DNA from: Liolophura sinensis | Lineage: Eukaryota; Mollusca; Polyplacophora; Chitonida; Chitonidae | Assembly: GCF_032854445.1 (NCBI RefSeq) | Contig: NC_088295.1 | Coordinates: forward strand, 6,572,501-6,636,500 | Reading direction: 5' to 3' | DNA: 64,000 bases | In this document: piece after piece, positions 12,195 through 26,160 of the stretch | How the letters are laid out: each line of letters starts with the position of its first letter | Numbering within the stretch: position 1 is the first letter of the stretch | Notes under the pieces: model-generated | Databases searched by the model: none | Seen by the model: only the letters and a program-made list of their open reading frames with translations | Told to the model about the DNA's origin: nothing | Made by a program: the position numbers and the translations under genes

Positions 12195-15100
12195 AGACAG
12201 TTAGGATACAGATATACTGATTTGTTGTGTATGTGTCCATTACATTCAAAGTTAGGACACAGATATACTGATTTGTTGTGTATGTGTCCATTACATTCAA
12301 AGTTAGGACACAGATATACTGATTTGTTGTTTATGTGCCCATTGCATTCAAAGTTGGGACAAAGATATACTGATTTGTTGTGTATGTGTCCATTACATTC
12401 AAAGTTACGACACAGATATACTGAGTTGTTGTGTATGTGTCTATTACATTCAAAGTTAGGACACAGATATACTGACTTGTTGTGTATGTGTCCATTACAT
12501 TCAAAGTTAGGACACAGATATACTGATTTGTTGTGTATGTGTCCATTACATTCAAAGTTAGGGCACAGATATACTGATTTGTTGTATATGTGCCCATTAC
12601 ATTCAAAGTTGGGACACAGATATACTGATTTGTTGTGTATGTGTCCATTACATTCAAAGTTAGGACACAGATATACTGATTTGTTGTGTATGTGTCTATT
12701 ACATTCAAAGTTAGGACACAGATATACTGATTTGTTGTTTATGTGCCCATTACATTCAAAGTTGGGACACAGATATACTGATTTGTTGTGTTATGTGTCC
12801 ATTACATTCAAAGTTAGGACACAGATATACTGATTTGTTGTGTATGTGTCTATTACATTCAAAGTTAGGAAACAGATATACTGATTTGTTGTGTATGTGC
12901 CCATTACATTCAAAGTTAGGACACAGATATACTGATTTGCTGTGTATGTGTCCATTACATTCAAAGTTAGGACACAGATACACTGATTTGTTGTGTATGT
13001 GTCCATTACATTCAAAGTTAGGACACAGATATACTGATTTGTTGTGTATGTGTCCATTACATTCAAAGTTAGGACACAGATATACTGATTTGTTGTGTAT
13101 GTGTCCATTTCGTTCAAAGTTGGGACACAGATATACTGATTTGTTGTGTATGTACCCATTAAAATTCAAAGTTAGAACACAGATATACTGATTTGTTGTG
13201 TATGTCCCCATTACATTCAAAGTTAGGACACAGATATACTGGTTTGTTGTGTATGTGTCCATTACATTCAAAGTTAGGACACAGAAACACTGATTTGTTG
13301 TGTATGTGTCCATTACATTCAAAGTTAGGACACAGATATACTGATTTGTTGTGTATGTGTCCATTACATTCAAAGTTAGGACACAGATATACTGGTTTGT
13401 TGTGTATGTGTTCCTTACATTTAAAGTTAGGACACAGATATACTGATTTGATGTGTATGTGTTCATTACATTCAAAGTTGGGACACAGATATACTGATTT
13501 GTTGTGTATGTGCCTATTACATTCAAAGTTAGGACACAGATATACTGGTTTGTTGTGTATGTGCCCATTACATTCAAAGTTAGGACACAGATATACTGAT
13601 TTGTTGTGTATGTGTTCCTAACATTCAAAGTTGGGACACAGATATACTGGTTTGTTGTGTATGTGTCCATTACATTCAAAGTTAGAAAACAGATATACTG
13701 ATTTGTTGTGTATGTGCCCATTACATTCAAAGTTAGGACACAGATATACTGGTTTGTTGTGTATGTGTCCATTACATTCAAAGTTAGGACACAGATATAC
13801 TGATCTGTTGTGTATGTGCCCATTACATTCAAAGTTAGGACACAGATATACTGATTTGTTGTGTATGTGCCCATTACATTCAAAGTTAGGACACAGATAT
13901 ACTGATTTGTTGTGTATGTGTCCATTACATTCAAAGTTAGGACACAGATATACTGATTTGTTGTGTATGTGTCCATTACATTCAAAATTAGGACACAGAT
14001 ATACTGGTTTGTTGTGTATGTGTCCATTACATTCAAAGTTAGGACACAGATACACTGATTTGTTGTATATGTGTTCATTACATTCAAAGTTGGGACACAG
14101 ATATACTGATTTGTTGTGTATGTGCCTTTTACATTCAAAGTTAGCACACAGATATACTGATTTGTTGTGTATGTGTCCATTACATTCAAAGTTGGGACAC
14201 AGATATACTGATTTGTTGTGTATGTGCCCATTACATTCAAAGTTAGGACACAGATATACTGATTTGTTGTGTATGTGTCCATTTCATTCAAAGTTAGGAC
14301 ACAGATATACTGATTTGTTGTGTATGTACCCATTACATTCAAAGTTAGAACACAGATATACTGATTTGTTGTGTATGTGCCCATTACATTCAAAGTTAGG
14401 ACACAGATATACTGGTTTGTTGTGTATGTGTCCATTACATTCAAAGTTAGGACACAGATACACTGATTTGTTGTGTATGTGTCCATTACATTCAAAGTTA
14501 GGACACAGATATACTGATTTGTTGTGTATGTGTCCATTACATTCAAAGTTAGGACACAGATATACTGGTTTGTTGTGTATGTGTTCCTTACATTTAAAGT
14601 TAGGACACAGATATACTGATTTGATGTGTATGTGTTCATTACATTCAAAGTTGGGACACAGATATACTGATTTGTAGTGTATGTGCCCCTTACATTCAAA
14701 GTTAGGACACAGATATACTGATCTGTTGTGTATCTGCCTATTACATTCAAAGTTAGGACACAGATATACTGATTTGTTGTGTATGTGCCCATTACATTCA
14801 AAGTTAGGACACAGATATACTGATTTGTTGTGTATGTGTTCCTAACATTCAAAGTTGGGACACAGATATACTGGTTTGTTGTGTATGTGTCCATTACATT
14901 CAAAGTTAGGACACAGATATACTGATTTGCTGTGTATGTGTCCATTACATTCAAAGTTAGAAAACAGATATACTGATTTGTTGTGTATGTGCCCATTACA
15001 TTCAAAGTTAGGACACAGATATACTGGTTTGTTGTGTATGTGTCCATTACATTCAAAGTTAGGACACAGATATACTGATTTGTTGTGTATGTGCCCATTA

Positions 15101-18100
15101 CATTCAAAGTTAGGACACAGATATACTGATTTGTTGTGTATGTGCCCATTACATTCAAAGTTAGGACACAGATATACTGATTTGTTGTGTATGTGTCCAT
15201 TACATTCAAAGTTAGGACACAGATATACTGATTTGCTGTGTATGTGTCCATTACATTCAAAATTAGGACACAGATATACTGGTTTGCTGTGTATGTGTCC
15301 ATTACATTCAAAGTTAGGACACAGATACACTGATTTGTTGTATATGTGTTCATTACATTCAAAGTTGGGACACAGATATACTGATTTGTTGTGTATGTGC
15401 CTTTTACATTCAAAGTTAGCACACAGATATACTGATTTGTTGTGTATGTGTCCATTACATTCAAAGTTGGGACACAGATATACTGATTTGTTGTGTATGT
15501 GCCCATTACATTCAAAGTTAGGACACAGATACACTGATTTGTTGTGTATGTGTCCATTACATTCAAAGTTAGGACACAGATATACTGATTTGTTGTGTAT
15601 GTGTCCATTTCATTCAAAGTTAGGACACAGATATACTGATTTGTTGTGTATGTGCCCATTACATTCAAAGTTAGAACACAGATATACTGATTTGTTGTGT
15701 ATGTGTCCATTACATTCAAAGTTAGGACACAGATATACTGGTTTGTTGTGTATGTGTCCATTACATTCAAAGTTATGACACAGATATACTGATTTGTTGT
15801 GTATGTGTTCCTAACATTCAAAGTTAGGACACAGATATACTGATTTGTTGTGTATGTGTCCATTACATTCAAAGTTAGGACACAGATATACTGGTTTGTT
15901 GTGTATGTGTTCCTTACATTTAAAGTTAGTACACAGATATACTGATTTGTTATGTATGTGCCCATTACATTCAAAGTTAGAACACAGATATACTGATTTG
16001 TTGTGTATGTGCCCATTACATTCAAAGTTAGGACACAGATATACTGGTTTGTTGTGTATGTGTCCATTACATTCAAAGTTAGGACACAGATATACTGATT
16101 TGTTGTGTATGTGTCCATTACATTCAAAGTTAGGACACAGATATACTGATTTGTTGTGTATGTGTTCCTTACATTCAAAGTTAGGACACAGATATACTGA
16201 TTTGTTGTGTATGTGCCCATTAGATTCAAAGTTAGGACACAGATATACTGGTTTGTTGTGTACGTGTCTATTACATTCAAAGTTAGGACACAGATATACT
16301 GATTTGTTGTGTATGTGTCCATTGCATTCAAAGTTAGGACACAGATATACTGATTTGTTGTGTATGTGTTCCTTACATTCAAAGTTGGGACACAGATATA
16401 CTGATTTGTTGTGTATGTGTCCATTACATTCAAAGTTAGGACACAGATACACTGATTTGCTGTGTATGTGTCCATTACATTCAAAGTTATGACACAGATA
16501 CACTAATTTGTTGTGCATGTGTCCATTACATTCAAAGTTAGGACACAGATATACTGGTTTGTTGTGTATGTGTCCATTACATTCAAAGTTAGGACACAGA
16601 TATACTGATTTGTTGTGTATGTGTCCATTACATTCAAAGTTAGGACACAGATACATTGATTTGTTGTGTATGTGTCCATTACATTCAAAGTTAGGACACA
16701 GATATACTGATTTGTTGTGTATGTGTCCATTACATTCAAAGTTAGGACACAGATATACTGATTTGTTGTGTATGTGCCCGTTACATTCAAAGTTGGGACA
16801 CAGATATACTGATTTGTTGTGTATGTGTTCCTTACATATAAAAGTGGAACACAGAAATACTGATTTGTTGTGTATGTGTCCATTACATTCAAAGTTAGGA
16901 CACAGATATACTGATTTGTTGTGTATGTGTCCATTACATTCAAAGTTGGGACACAGATATACTGATTTGTTGTGTATGTGTCCATTATATTTAAAGTTAG
17001 GACACAGATATACTGATTTGTTGTGTATGTGCCCATTACATTCAAAGTTAGAACACAGATATACTGATTTGTTGTGTATGTGCCCATTACATTCAAAGTT
17101 AGGACACAGATATACTGGTTTGTTGTGTTTGTGCCCATTACATTCAAAGTTGGGACACAGATATACTGATTTGTTGTGTATGTGCCCATTACATTCAAAG
17201 TAAAGACACGGATATACTGGTTTGTTGTGTATGTGTTCCTTACATTCAAAGTTAGGACACAGATATACTGATTTGTTGTGTATGTGTTCCTTACATTCAA
17301 AAGTGGAACACAGATATACTGGTTTGCTGTGTATGTTTTTATTACATTCAAAGTTAGGACACAGATATACTGATTTGTTGTGTATGTGTTCCTTACATTC
17401 AAAAGTGGAACACAGATATACTGATTTGTTGTGTATGTGTTCATTACATTCAAAGTTAGGACACAGATATACTGATTTGTTGTGTATGTGCCCATTACAT
17501 TCAAAGTTAGGACACAGATATACTGGTTTGTTGTGTATGTGTCCATTACATTCAAAGTTAGGACACAGATATACTGATTTGTTGTGTATGTGTTCCTTAC
17601 ATTCAAAAGTGGAACACAGATATACTGGTTTGCTGTGTATGTGTCCATTACATTCAAAGTTAGGACACAGATATACTGATTTGCTGTGTATGTGTTCATT
17701 ACATTCAAAGTTAGGACACAGATATACTGATTTGTTGTGTATGTGTCCATTACATTCAAAGTTAGGACACAGATATACTGGTTTGTTGTGTATGTGTCCA
17801 TTACATTCAAAGTTAGGACACAGATATACTGATTTGTTGTGTATGTGTTCCTTACATTCAAAAGTGGAACACAGATATACTGGTTTGCTGTGTATGTGTC
17901 CATTACATTCAAAGTTAGGACACAGATATACTGGTTTGTTGTGTATGTGTTCCTTACATTTAAAGTTAGGACACAGATATACTGGTTTGCTGTGTATGTG
18001 TCCATTACATTCAAAGTTAGGACACAGATATACTGATTTGTTGTGTATGTGTCCATTACATTCAAAGTTAGGACACATATACACTGATTTATTGTGTATG

Positions 18101-18113
18101 TGCCCATTACTTC
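12195..18113. repeat. Giant 51-bp minisatellite (about 116 copies)
   Basis: The unit contains GGACACAGATATACTGATTT, GTTGTGTATGTGTCC and ATTACATTCAAAGTTA. The period is 17 codons and the unit lacks stops in several frames, so both strands show long spurious frames (over 1,200 codons on the minus strand). Marker variants recur at multiples of 51: CCTAACATTC at 13617, 14841 and 15810; TTAGCACACA at 14141 and 15416; GTTAGAACAC at 13171, 14344 and 15670. This indicates block duplications of roughly 1.0-1.3 kb inside the array. Confidence 0.97.
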
Positions 18114-19325
18114 ATCATAGGGACCACCTAGCTGTGCCTGTCTGTGTTGTGTTTGTATATAGTACCGGAATGCAGACGGTAAATGACAATATCACGTGAC
18201 CATGACTGCCCGGATGGTAGCTAAATCTCTGCCACAGGTCACGCCGCCCTGACTTTCTCAGCAGACTGAAACTGCCTCGACTCTCGCATGTAACTTGACT
18301 GGGCACTAATGTTTACCCACCTGCTCTGTGATTGTGTGCCAGAGGGATTATCACAAACACGGCTGACTCCAATAGGTTGTGACGTCACAGCGCCTCGATA
18401 CCTCAACAGAGGCGTCAGTGCGACCCAGTACCTCAGGTATACTGACGGCAAGTGGAGGTTTTCCCAGGTATCTATGTATGGAGACTCGGACTTCGGAATG
18501 GGAATAAAAACAACCCTGTCCATCAATGAACACATGAGATTGTGTGATAGAAGGCTTACATGTCTGCGTCACTCGTGTTTTGCATGTGGAAAACACTTGA
18601 CTATTGAGACAAATAACGTCTTTTAACAGCATGATTGACATCAGTCATGTTCTGTTGTACAATCCAGCACCAGCATCAGCTCTGAAGTCCAAATCAGTGT
18701 TTAGCTAAGAGCAGGAAACGATTCTAAACCGTGCCATTACAAATGCGAGATCTCTTTTCAAAACTTTATCACAATGCACGTTATGCTTAATAATGAATGG
18801 CAATTGACACGTTTGCCTAGCTGTACTCAAATAAAAAGCTTTCGCACAACCAATTCATGTAAAAAAAAAAACGGACAGCTAAGTCCGGGTCAGCGAGTCT
18901 TGTGACATTCCCAACGACTGTCGACTATTCTTCCAACGCATGTGAATAAACAACTGCCTGCCAGAATTGAATTTGTTTCCTCTTTAGGTCAAAATCAAAT
19001 TTTGCTTTATGAAAGGGTGTGTGTATGATATTTACGCATCTGCACTTACTTCTCCATACTACAGTCAATCAGACCCACATGCATCGCTGCGCACGGTCAA
19101 ACCACCTCCCGTACAGGTGTAGAACACAAGCAGTTGGCTTTGGACTCCGTGAACTGTGCAAACCACCCCAGATCTTTATCACATGCAGCTCAACATGTAC
19201 TATGACATTAACAATATTTACTAGAACTCCCTCCAGACATACTATAATATGGTGGCTACAATATACAGGAAACTTTTCTACAGTAACTGTCCATAACTGT
19301 AGTTAACTACTCTATGTATGGCACA
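18114..19325. other. Unique non-coding stretch
   Basis: No recognisable exon. Overlapping frames on both strands at 18309-18641 show no family features. A CCAAT and a CRE-like TGACGTCA lie close together near 18369-18387 and could be regulatory, but no transcript structure supports this. Confidence 0.5.
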
Positions 19326-20365
19326 TCTACATGCCCGACATGATCAGCCCATCACTGATGTAACTAGATACATGTGCGATATGATATAACTAAATACATG
19401 TGCGATATGGTCAGTCCATCACTGATGTAACTAAATACATGTGCGATATGATCGGTCCATCACTGATGTAACTAAATACATGTGCGATATGATCGGTCCA
19501 TCACTGATGTAACTAAATACATATGCGATAGGGTCAGTCCATCACTGATGTATCTAGATACATGTGCGATATGATCAGTCCATCAATGATGTATCTAGAT
19601 ACATGTGCAATATGATATAACTAAATACATGTGCGATATGGTCGGTCCATCACTGATGTAACTAGATACATGTGCAATATGATATAACTAAATACATGTG
19701 CGATATGGTCGGTCCATCACTGATGTAACTACATGTAACTAAATACATGTGCGATAGGGTTAGTCCATCACTGATATAACTAAATACATGTGTGATAGGG
19801 TTAGTGCACCACTGATGTAACTAAATACATGTGTGATAGGGTTAGTCCATCACTGATATAACTAAATACATGTGCGATATGATCAGTCCATCAATGATGT
19901 AACTAAATACATGTGTGATAGGGTCAGTCCATCACTGATATAACTAAATACATGTGCGATAGGGTTAGTCCATCACTGATGTAACTACATGTAAATATAT
20001 GTGCGATATGATCAGTCCATGACTAATGTAACAACCTATGTGTGCGATATGATCAGCCTATCACTGATGTAACTGCCTACATTGCCGATACGGTCATTAC
20101 ATCACTGATGTCATTGTCTACGTGCGCAATATGGTCATTACATCACTGATGTCATTGTCTACGTGTGCAATATGATCATTACATCACTGATGTCATTGTC
20201 TACGTGCGCAATATGATCATTACATCACTGATGTCATTGTCTACATGTGCAATATGGTCATTACATCACTGATGTCACTGCCTACATTGCCGATATGGTC
20301 ATTACATCACTGATGTCATTGCCTACATTTGCGATATGATCAGTTAATCACTGATGTAACTATTG
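19326..20365. repeat. 41-bp minisatellite with two subfamilies
   Basis: About 25 copies. The left part has TGTGCGATATGATCAGTCC, ATCACTGATGTAAC and TAAATACA. From about 20085 the unit switches to ATATGGTCATTACATCAC and TGATGTCATTGTCTACG while keeping the 41-bp period, so two homogenised subfamilies are adjacent. Confidence 0.94.
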
Positions 20366-20389
20366 TTGCTGCCTCGCAAAGCACCAGGT

Positions 20390-20470
20390 ATGTATGTATG
20401 TATGTATGGGCGAATGTATGAATGAATGAAGGAATCTATAAATGAATGAATGAATGAATGAATGAAGGGG
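20390..20470. repeat. TATG/GAAT simple repeats
   Basis: Runs of TATG followed by GAATGAATGAATGAATGAAT. They may mark the junction at which the next SINE-like element inserted. Confidence 0.85.
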
Positions 20471-20483
20471 GTTTTACAATCTA

Positions 20484-20712
20484 CCTAAGAATTTTTTCGT
20501 CATATGACGACGAGGGTGTCAGTATAATGTGACTAGGTGAGGTGTCATGTCTGGTGTCTTCGGCATGATACTTTAGTGGCGGCAGCACTTGGCAACTTGG
20601 ACTCTCCCTGCCACGAAAAGACAAAGCTTATGTACGGTACACACACCTAATGACTCCTCATCTTCATATGACTGAAAAATTGTTAAGTTCGACGTAAGAC
20701 CCCAAGTAAGTA
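20484..20712 (+). mobile_element. SINE family B, 5'-truncated copy with inverted fragment
   Basis: 20507-20712 matches the 3' two-thirds of family B: GTGTCAGTATAATGTGACT, GGTGTCATGTCTGGTGTCTT, CTCATCTTCATATGACTG and AAAAATTGTTAAGTTCGACG. The first 25 bases (20486-20510) are the reverse complement of the same 3' end, which makes the element look as if it had terminal inverted repeats. Two abutting, oppositely oriented fragments explain it better. Confidence 0.7.
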
Positions 20713-21338
20713 TACATACGGATGTAACTACCTAGCTGTGCGAAATAGTTACACCTATAGTCAGATATTCGTTGTAGAAACGTAGCCATGCGGTGTGAAG
20801 CGATGGAAAGGTATGAGCGTCGAGCGAGTTAGTTATGGAATGATGGAAAGAGGTTGAGGAAAATCGTATTCAAGTCATTTCTTCTTAACAAAATATCGGT
20901 TTCTATATATCCATCAATACTCAGAGCTGGGTAATTATTAAGCCCAGTATCGAAGTGTACATTCAGACGAGCAAGTAACCGTACAATGCGTAATTTCGGG
21001 CGAGACACTAAACGAAGTGTAACTTTACGTAAACCAATAACCTAAACTTAATTTCTTGCGAGTCAGTAACCTGTGCTTAAATTCAAATTAGGGAGTAATC
21101 AATAGAAAGCGTGGCTTCAGGTGAGTCAAAAACCAAAGTGTAAATTCATGCGAATTCTACTACATGGATATAAGTGTTCCCGAAATGAGACTTCCAATCC
21201 CTAGTACTGACACAGGAATATGGCCGAGCTTAATACTGTACGGCTGACCGTATCACCAAATTTGTGTTCCGTTGAGGGGATGCTGCAAGGCTGCAAACGG
21301 TGTTGAAATAATTCTGCGACCTTAATGCTTGTTCCCAC
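20713..21338. other. Unique non-coding stretch
   Basis: No gene, RNA or repeat family was recognised. Confidence 0.5.
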
Positions 21339-21486
21339 CGTCACCTACTGTATAATAAAGTTGGTCTCCCTAATGGGGTCACCGTATAATAAAGTTGGCC
21401 TCCCTAATGGGGTCACTGTAAAATAAATTTGGTCACCCTAATTGGGTCACTGTATAATAAAGTTGGTCTCCCTAATGGGGTCACTG
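21339..21486. repeat. 34-bp short tandem array
   Basis: About 4.4 copies with GTATAATAAAGTTGGTCTCC and CTAATGGGGTCACT. Confidence 0.93.
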
Positions 21487-21576
21487 AATTATTTCTTCAC
21501 TGATTTCATCCCAATAACATCAAAGTGAAGCGTATATGTAATGGAAACGATCAAGATTAGAAAGTAAGAAAACTCC

Positions 21577-21610
21577 AATCAAATAAATAAATGAATAAAT
21601 AAATAAAAAG
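21577..21610. repeat. AAAT-rich tail-like repeat
   Basis: CCAATCAAATAAATAAATG and following AAAT units look like an orphan SINE-A tail. The preceding sequence is too diverged to assign. Confidence 0.45.
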
Positions 21611-21977
21611 ACAATGTAATTAGTCAATACGCCAGTATTCGCCAATACTCAAATTTTTTAATGAAGTGAATGGGCTAAATGTAATCCTCCTGGTGCATAT
21701 ACAGGTGACGTTTATACAGACTGTTTATGCAGTTGTAAGACCAAACTGAGCCTTGATTCAAATTTGATGGTGTGTCAAGGATGTCTAACACTACGTTTCC
21801 TCCCTACTTCGTGGAATTATTTTGTGTACACTTCGTTATGTACATACCCAGCACCGATTTTTCCATTCCAGGAAGAGTCAGATAGGAATAGCAATTTCAA
21901 GAACAACCTAAAGCACGATGTAGCAATGCCTCTTGCATTTGGTTTTAGGTTCTAATACATGCAGTTTAGTTTCAATA

Positions 21978-22130
21978 GTACGTGAGAAGGTCTGACAGTA
22001 ACCTGCGGACGGTCACGAGTCTCCCTCGGGCTTACCCGGTATCATCCCACCATAATGCTGGCCACCGTCGTATGAGTGAAATATTCTTTGAGTACGGGGC
22101 GTAAAACACCAATCAAATAAATAAACAGTT
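21978..22130 (+). mobile_element. SINE family A, 3' half
   Basis: Starts within the middle domain (TACGTGAGAAGGTCTGACAG) and continues through CCACCATAATGCTGGCCACC, CGTATGAGTGAAATATTC and a short AAAT tail. The tRNA-like head is absent. Confidence 0.85.
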
Positions 22131-24086
22131 TCAATAATCTCCCAAATTGGGGTTACAAGAGTCAGCTAGGTGTTAGTAATTCAATTCGAACGGTCTCCTA
22201 AACGGATGAAGGCTCAGCATTGTTTAATTAATCGTTACTGGGATTCATTAAATCCATTCATTAAATCCCGCAAAAACTGTGTTTATTAGCTCTCTTATTA
22301 CTTTTATTTCCATATAAATCGTCCAAGACAGATCTCATAGTGTGATGAACTTTCACATTTCTGTATTTCGTTCACCTCCTACTGACTGAAAATTCCTTAT
22401 TTTCGCTTTCCTTGACTTAGACTTACCTTCACCTTTATGTGGCGATTTCCCGCTCAACTGATGGTTTCCCCAAATAGTGCCGGTCTCCCTGCCCAGTGGA
22501 CCACTCCGTCCAGTACGGGCCTCCCCACACTGGTACACTTGTATACTGATGTCTCGGTTGGCCTACAGTGTCCGTTTCACCATACAGTAGCCTATCGGCC
22601 TGGTTATACAGTGCCCCTGTCCCTGAACAATGTCGCCCTACTCAACCCTGTTTTGGTTCCTGCGGCTGATATTCCGTTCGGTTGTTACGGTAACCCTGTC
22701 GTCTAAGCACTCAGTCCTCTTTTAATGGACAGCTACCCCTGTTCAGTTCTCGGCTCACCGTGCAGCCCGCTGTTTACCTACCTCATGTGACCCGGACCGC
22801 TGTATTCTCACTACCCCCAGCATCTTCGTGTGCTTTTCTCATTACCACCAGGACGATCTCCGCTAGTGTTTTCTGATGTCAACCCCTCTCGGTGTATTCT
22901 ATCGAGCACACCACTTACTTGTCTCTCCGCTCAACAAAGAATCAAGGCGAATGACAATCCGAAAATAATTAGTTTTAATTGAACACCTTAGTGGCTCGCC
23001 TACCTAGTCAACAGAGTGCTCCCTGAGCTTCGATGAGAAGCTCACAGCCCTGGAAATTGAACACCAAACACACTTGTCTCTACACCTGGCCACCTGTAAA
23101 TTAAGATGATTAAAAGATTCCCACATAGGCTTGTTGTAAGCGTGTTGGTAAAGCAGGGAGAAGACAAGCGTGCACGGTCCAGACATCCCTCCCATCTCCA
23201 GGTGTACCGACATGAGCCGTATATGGTGACAACACACTTGCAAACCTCTCTCTGTTGTGACTGGAATGTGACGTGCAAACCCAACAGGTGGGCAAAACTT
23301 CGTAATGGGACTTCAGTTAAATGTTTCATATTGTGAACAAAGTTTCAGTTGAATGTTGGTACCGTTGAAAAGATATCCATCCGCTTAAGAGATCTTATAT
23401 AAACCATTGTATATCAACATGGTAGTTCGAACTGATCAAGCAGCTATATACTGCGTTACCCAATACAACTAAAAGTAAACGAATCTAATTTCCAACAATT
23501 GTTAACGAAGATTAAACTAATTAATTATATTGTCGGTAAGCAACAGATCATGTTCTCAATAGTCAAATGTTCACGGCAAACCTGTAGGTTGAAGCAATAT
23601 CTCCATACCTAGGATAACACTTGGGGTGGGGTTGTTGTTGTAATCAGACCATTGGAACTCAAGTGAGTTCTGATTATTAGTCTATGTGTTTCTATTATTT
23701 TGTTATCAACGCCGTGATTTCGCTGCAAACTGGAATAACTGCATAACAGGGAGATTTAAAAATGAAAATTTTGCGATATTCAACAATTCCAGCAAAATCG
23801 GTTATGAACATGCATGCAATAGGCCTATGGAAGTTGATCACTGCGACACTCTGTCTTTTGTGACAGTCTATGAATTCTTCCTGTCATATTATTCTATGTT
23901 ATGACAAATCAGCATTTTCAGTAATTCTAGACCAATGACGCCTAAAATATTGCAGTTAACAACCACGCATTTTTTTTTACCTAAAGCTGCATAAACCATG
24001 GTGCTTTTGGGGCCTGCAATTTGCCACTAATTAAACATTTACATGAACAGTTAGAATAAATCCTACAGTGAGGTAAGTTGAGAAGA
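22131..24086. other. Unique non-coding stretch
   Basis: No supported exon. Open frames at 22437-22706 and 23004-23336 overlap frames on the opposite strand and lack recognisable motifs. Confidence 0.5.
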
Positions 24087-25073
24087 GGCCGGATTTCACC
24101 TGCTATACTCGTGATCGTTTGCCAGCCAACACAGTGTTGTCGCTGTTCTGGTTTTACTCTCTATGTTGTAGCCGTATTTCACTGGCTGTACTCGTGACCA
24201 TTTGCCCGCTATCACCGTGTTGTCGTTGCTCTGGTTTTACTCTCCATGTTGTAGCCATATTTCACCGGCTATACGCGTGACCATTTGCGATATATCACCA
24301 TGTTGTCGCTGCTCTAGTTTTACTCTGTATGTTGTAGCCGTATTTCACCCGCTATACGTGTGAACATTTGCCACCTATCACTGTGTTTTTGCTGCTCTGG
24401 TTTTACTCTCTATGCTGTAGCGGGATTTCACTGGCTATACGTGTGATCATTTGCCGACTATCACCGTGTTGTCGCTTCTCTGGTTTTACTCTCTATGCTG
24501 TAGCCGGATTTCACTGGATATACGTGTGATCATTTGCCGGCTATCCCCGTGTTGTTGCCTCTCTGGTTTTACTCTCTATGTTGTAGCCGTATTTCACCGG
24601 CTATACGTGTGATCATTTGCCAGCTATCCCCGTATTGTCGTTGCTCTGGTTTTACTCTCTATGCTGTAGCCGGATTTCACCGGCTATACGCGTGACCATT
24701 TGCCGTCTATCGCCGTATTGTCGCCTCTCTGGTTTTACTCTCTATGCTGTAGGCGGATTTCACCGGCTATACGTGTGATCATTTGCCGTCTATCACCGTA
24801 TTGTCGCCTCTCTGGTTTTACTCTCTATGCTGTAGCCGGATTTCACCGGCTATACGTGTGATCATTTGCCGACTATCCCCGCATTGTCGTTGCTCTGGTT
24901 TTACTCTCTATGCTGTAGTCGGATTTTACGGGCTATACACATGACCATTTGCCGGCTATCCCCGTGTTGTTGCCTCTGGTTTTATTCTCTACGCTGTAGC
25001 CGGATTTCACCGGCTATACGTGTGACCATTTGCCAGCTATCACCGTGTTGTCGCTGCTCTGGTTTTACTCCCT
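24087..25073. repeat. 83-bp minisatellite (about 12 copies)
   Basis: The unit contains GCCGGATTTCACCGGCTATA, CGTGTGATCATTTGCC, ATCACCGTGTTGTCGCTGCT and CTGGTTTTACTCTCTATGCT. GCCGG...CCGGC within the unit is a small dyad. Confidence 0.94.
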
Positions 25074-25257
25074 ATCCATATTTCATTTTCGTTTAAACCA
25101 AGATTCTGCTGATGGGCTAATCACCCCCAAGACATGTTGCCTTGGCATTGTTTACAATTTGAGTGAGTGTTTGGGGTTTAACGTGTTGAGCAAGACTATA
25201 CTCATAACTAGAATTCTAGTTATGACTAATATATTACAATTCAAACTCTGAGTTAAC

Positions 25258-26160
25258 CTGACTATTTCTATCGCTATCACTCACTTTCAATGCCTATCGC
25301 TGTATGGTGGCAGTGAATGTTTACCATCGTTACTGTCTACATATATCACTGTGACGTTTTGTCATTATGACAGTCTATCACTGTGACTTTTTATCATTGT
25401 GACTGTATGTCACTGTGACCTTTTGGCATTGTGCCTGTCTATCACTGTGAGTTTTTGTCATTATGACTATCTATCGCTGTGACTATTTTATCAAGAGCCT
25501 CCGTGGCTCAGTTGGTTAGCGCGCTAGCGCAGCTCAATAACCCAGCAGTCTCTCACCAATGCGGTCGCTGTGAGTTCAGCTCATGCTGGCTTCCTCTCCG
25601 GCCGTACGTGGGAGGGTCTTCCAGCAACCTGCGGATGGTCGTGGGCTTCCCCCGGGCTCTGCCCGGTTTCCACCCACCATAATGCTGACCGCCGTCGTAT
25701 AAGTGAAATATTCTTGAGTACGGCGTAAAACACCAATCAAACAAAATAAATAAATAAAGACTATTTTATCATTGTGACTGTCCATCAGTGTGACTTTTTT
25801 TTATCATCGGGACCGTCTATCACTGTTAGTTTTTCATCATTATGACTGTTTATCACTGTGACTTTTTTGTCATTATGACAATCTGTCACTCTGACTTTTT
25901 ATCATTGTAACTGTCTGTCACTGTGACATTTTTATCATTGGGACAGTCTATCACTGTGATTTTTGGTAATTATGAGAGTATATCACTGTAACTTTTTATA
26001 ATTCCTGCTCTCTGTCACTGGGACTTTTTATCATTGTGACAAATATCATTGTGACTTCTTGTCATTATGACAGTCTATCAAAGTCATCGTGTCTGTCTAT
26101 CACTGTGATTTTTATCATTGTGACAGATTATCATTGTGACTGTGAATAATTGTGTTAGAC
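25258..26160. repeat. Degenerate ~32-bp minisatellite interrupted by a SINE
   Basis: Alternating TCTATCACTGTGAC, TTTTTATCATTGTGAC and CATTATGAC blocks with variable spacing. The array is split by the SINE at 25494-25758 and resumes immediately after it. Confidence 0.85.
25494..25758 (+). mobile_element. SINE family A, full length, with 13-bp target-site duplication
   Basis: Head GCCTCCGTGGCTCAGTTGG contains a perfect Pol III A box (TGGCTCAGTTGG); a B-box-like GAGTTCA region follows. The body (GGCCGTACGTGGGAGGGTC, CGTATAAGTGAAATATTC) and AAAT tail are complete. GACTATTTTATCA flanks both ends (25481-25493 and 25759-25771), the mark of LINE-mediated retroposition. The target was the tandem array itself. 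Confidence 0.95.

Noticed and set aside
12756-16484. 1,242-codon minus-strand open frame (and similar long frames on both strands of the 51-bp array)
   Set aside because: The period is a multiple of three and the unit lacks stops in several frames on both strands at once; no signal peptide or known repeat protein, and no frame preference.
18309-18641. Overlapping sense and antisense frames of about 100 codons
   Set aside because: Neither shows a family motif, and both being open argues for composition rather than coding.
20484-20712. MITE with terminal inverted repeats
   Set aside because: The apparent inverted ends are explained by two oppositely oriented fragments of SINE family B, whose body matches the copies at 45.2 and 61.3 kb.
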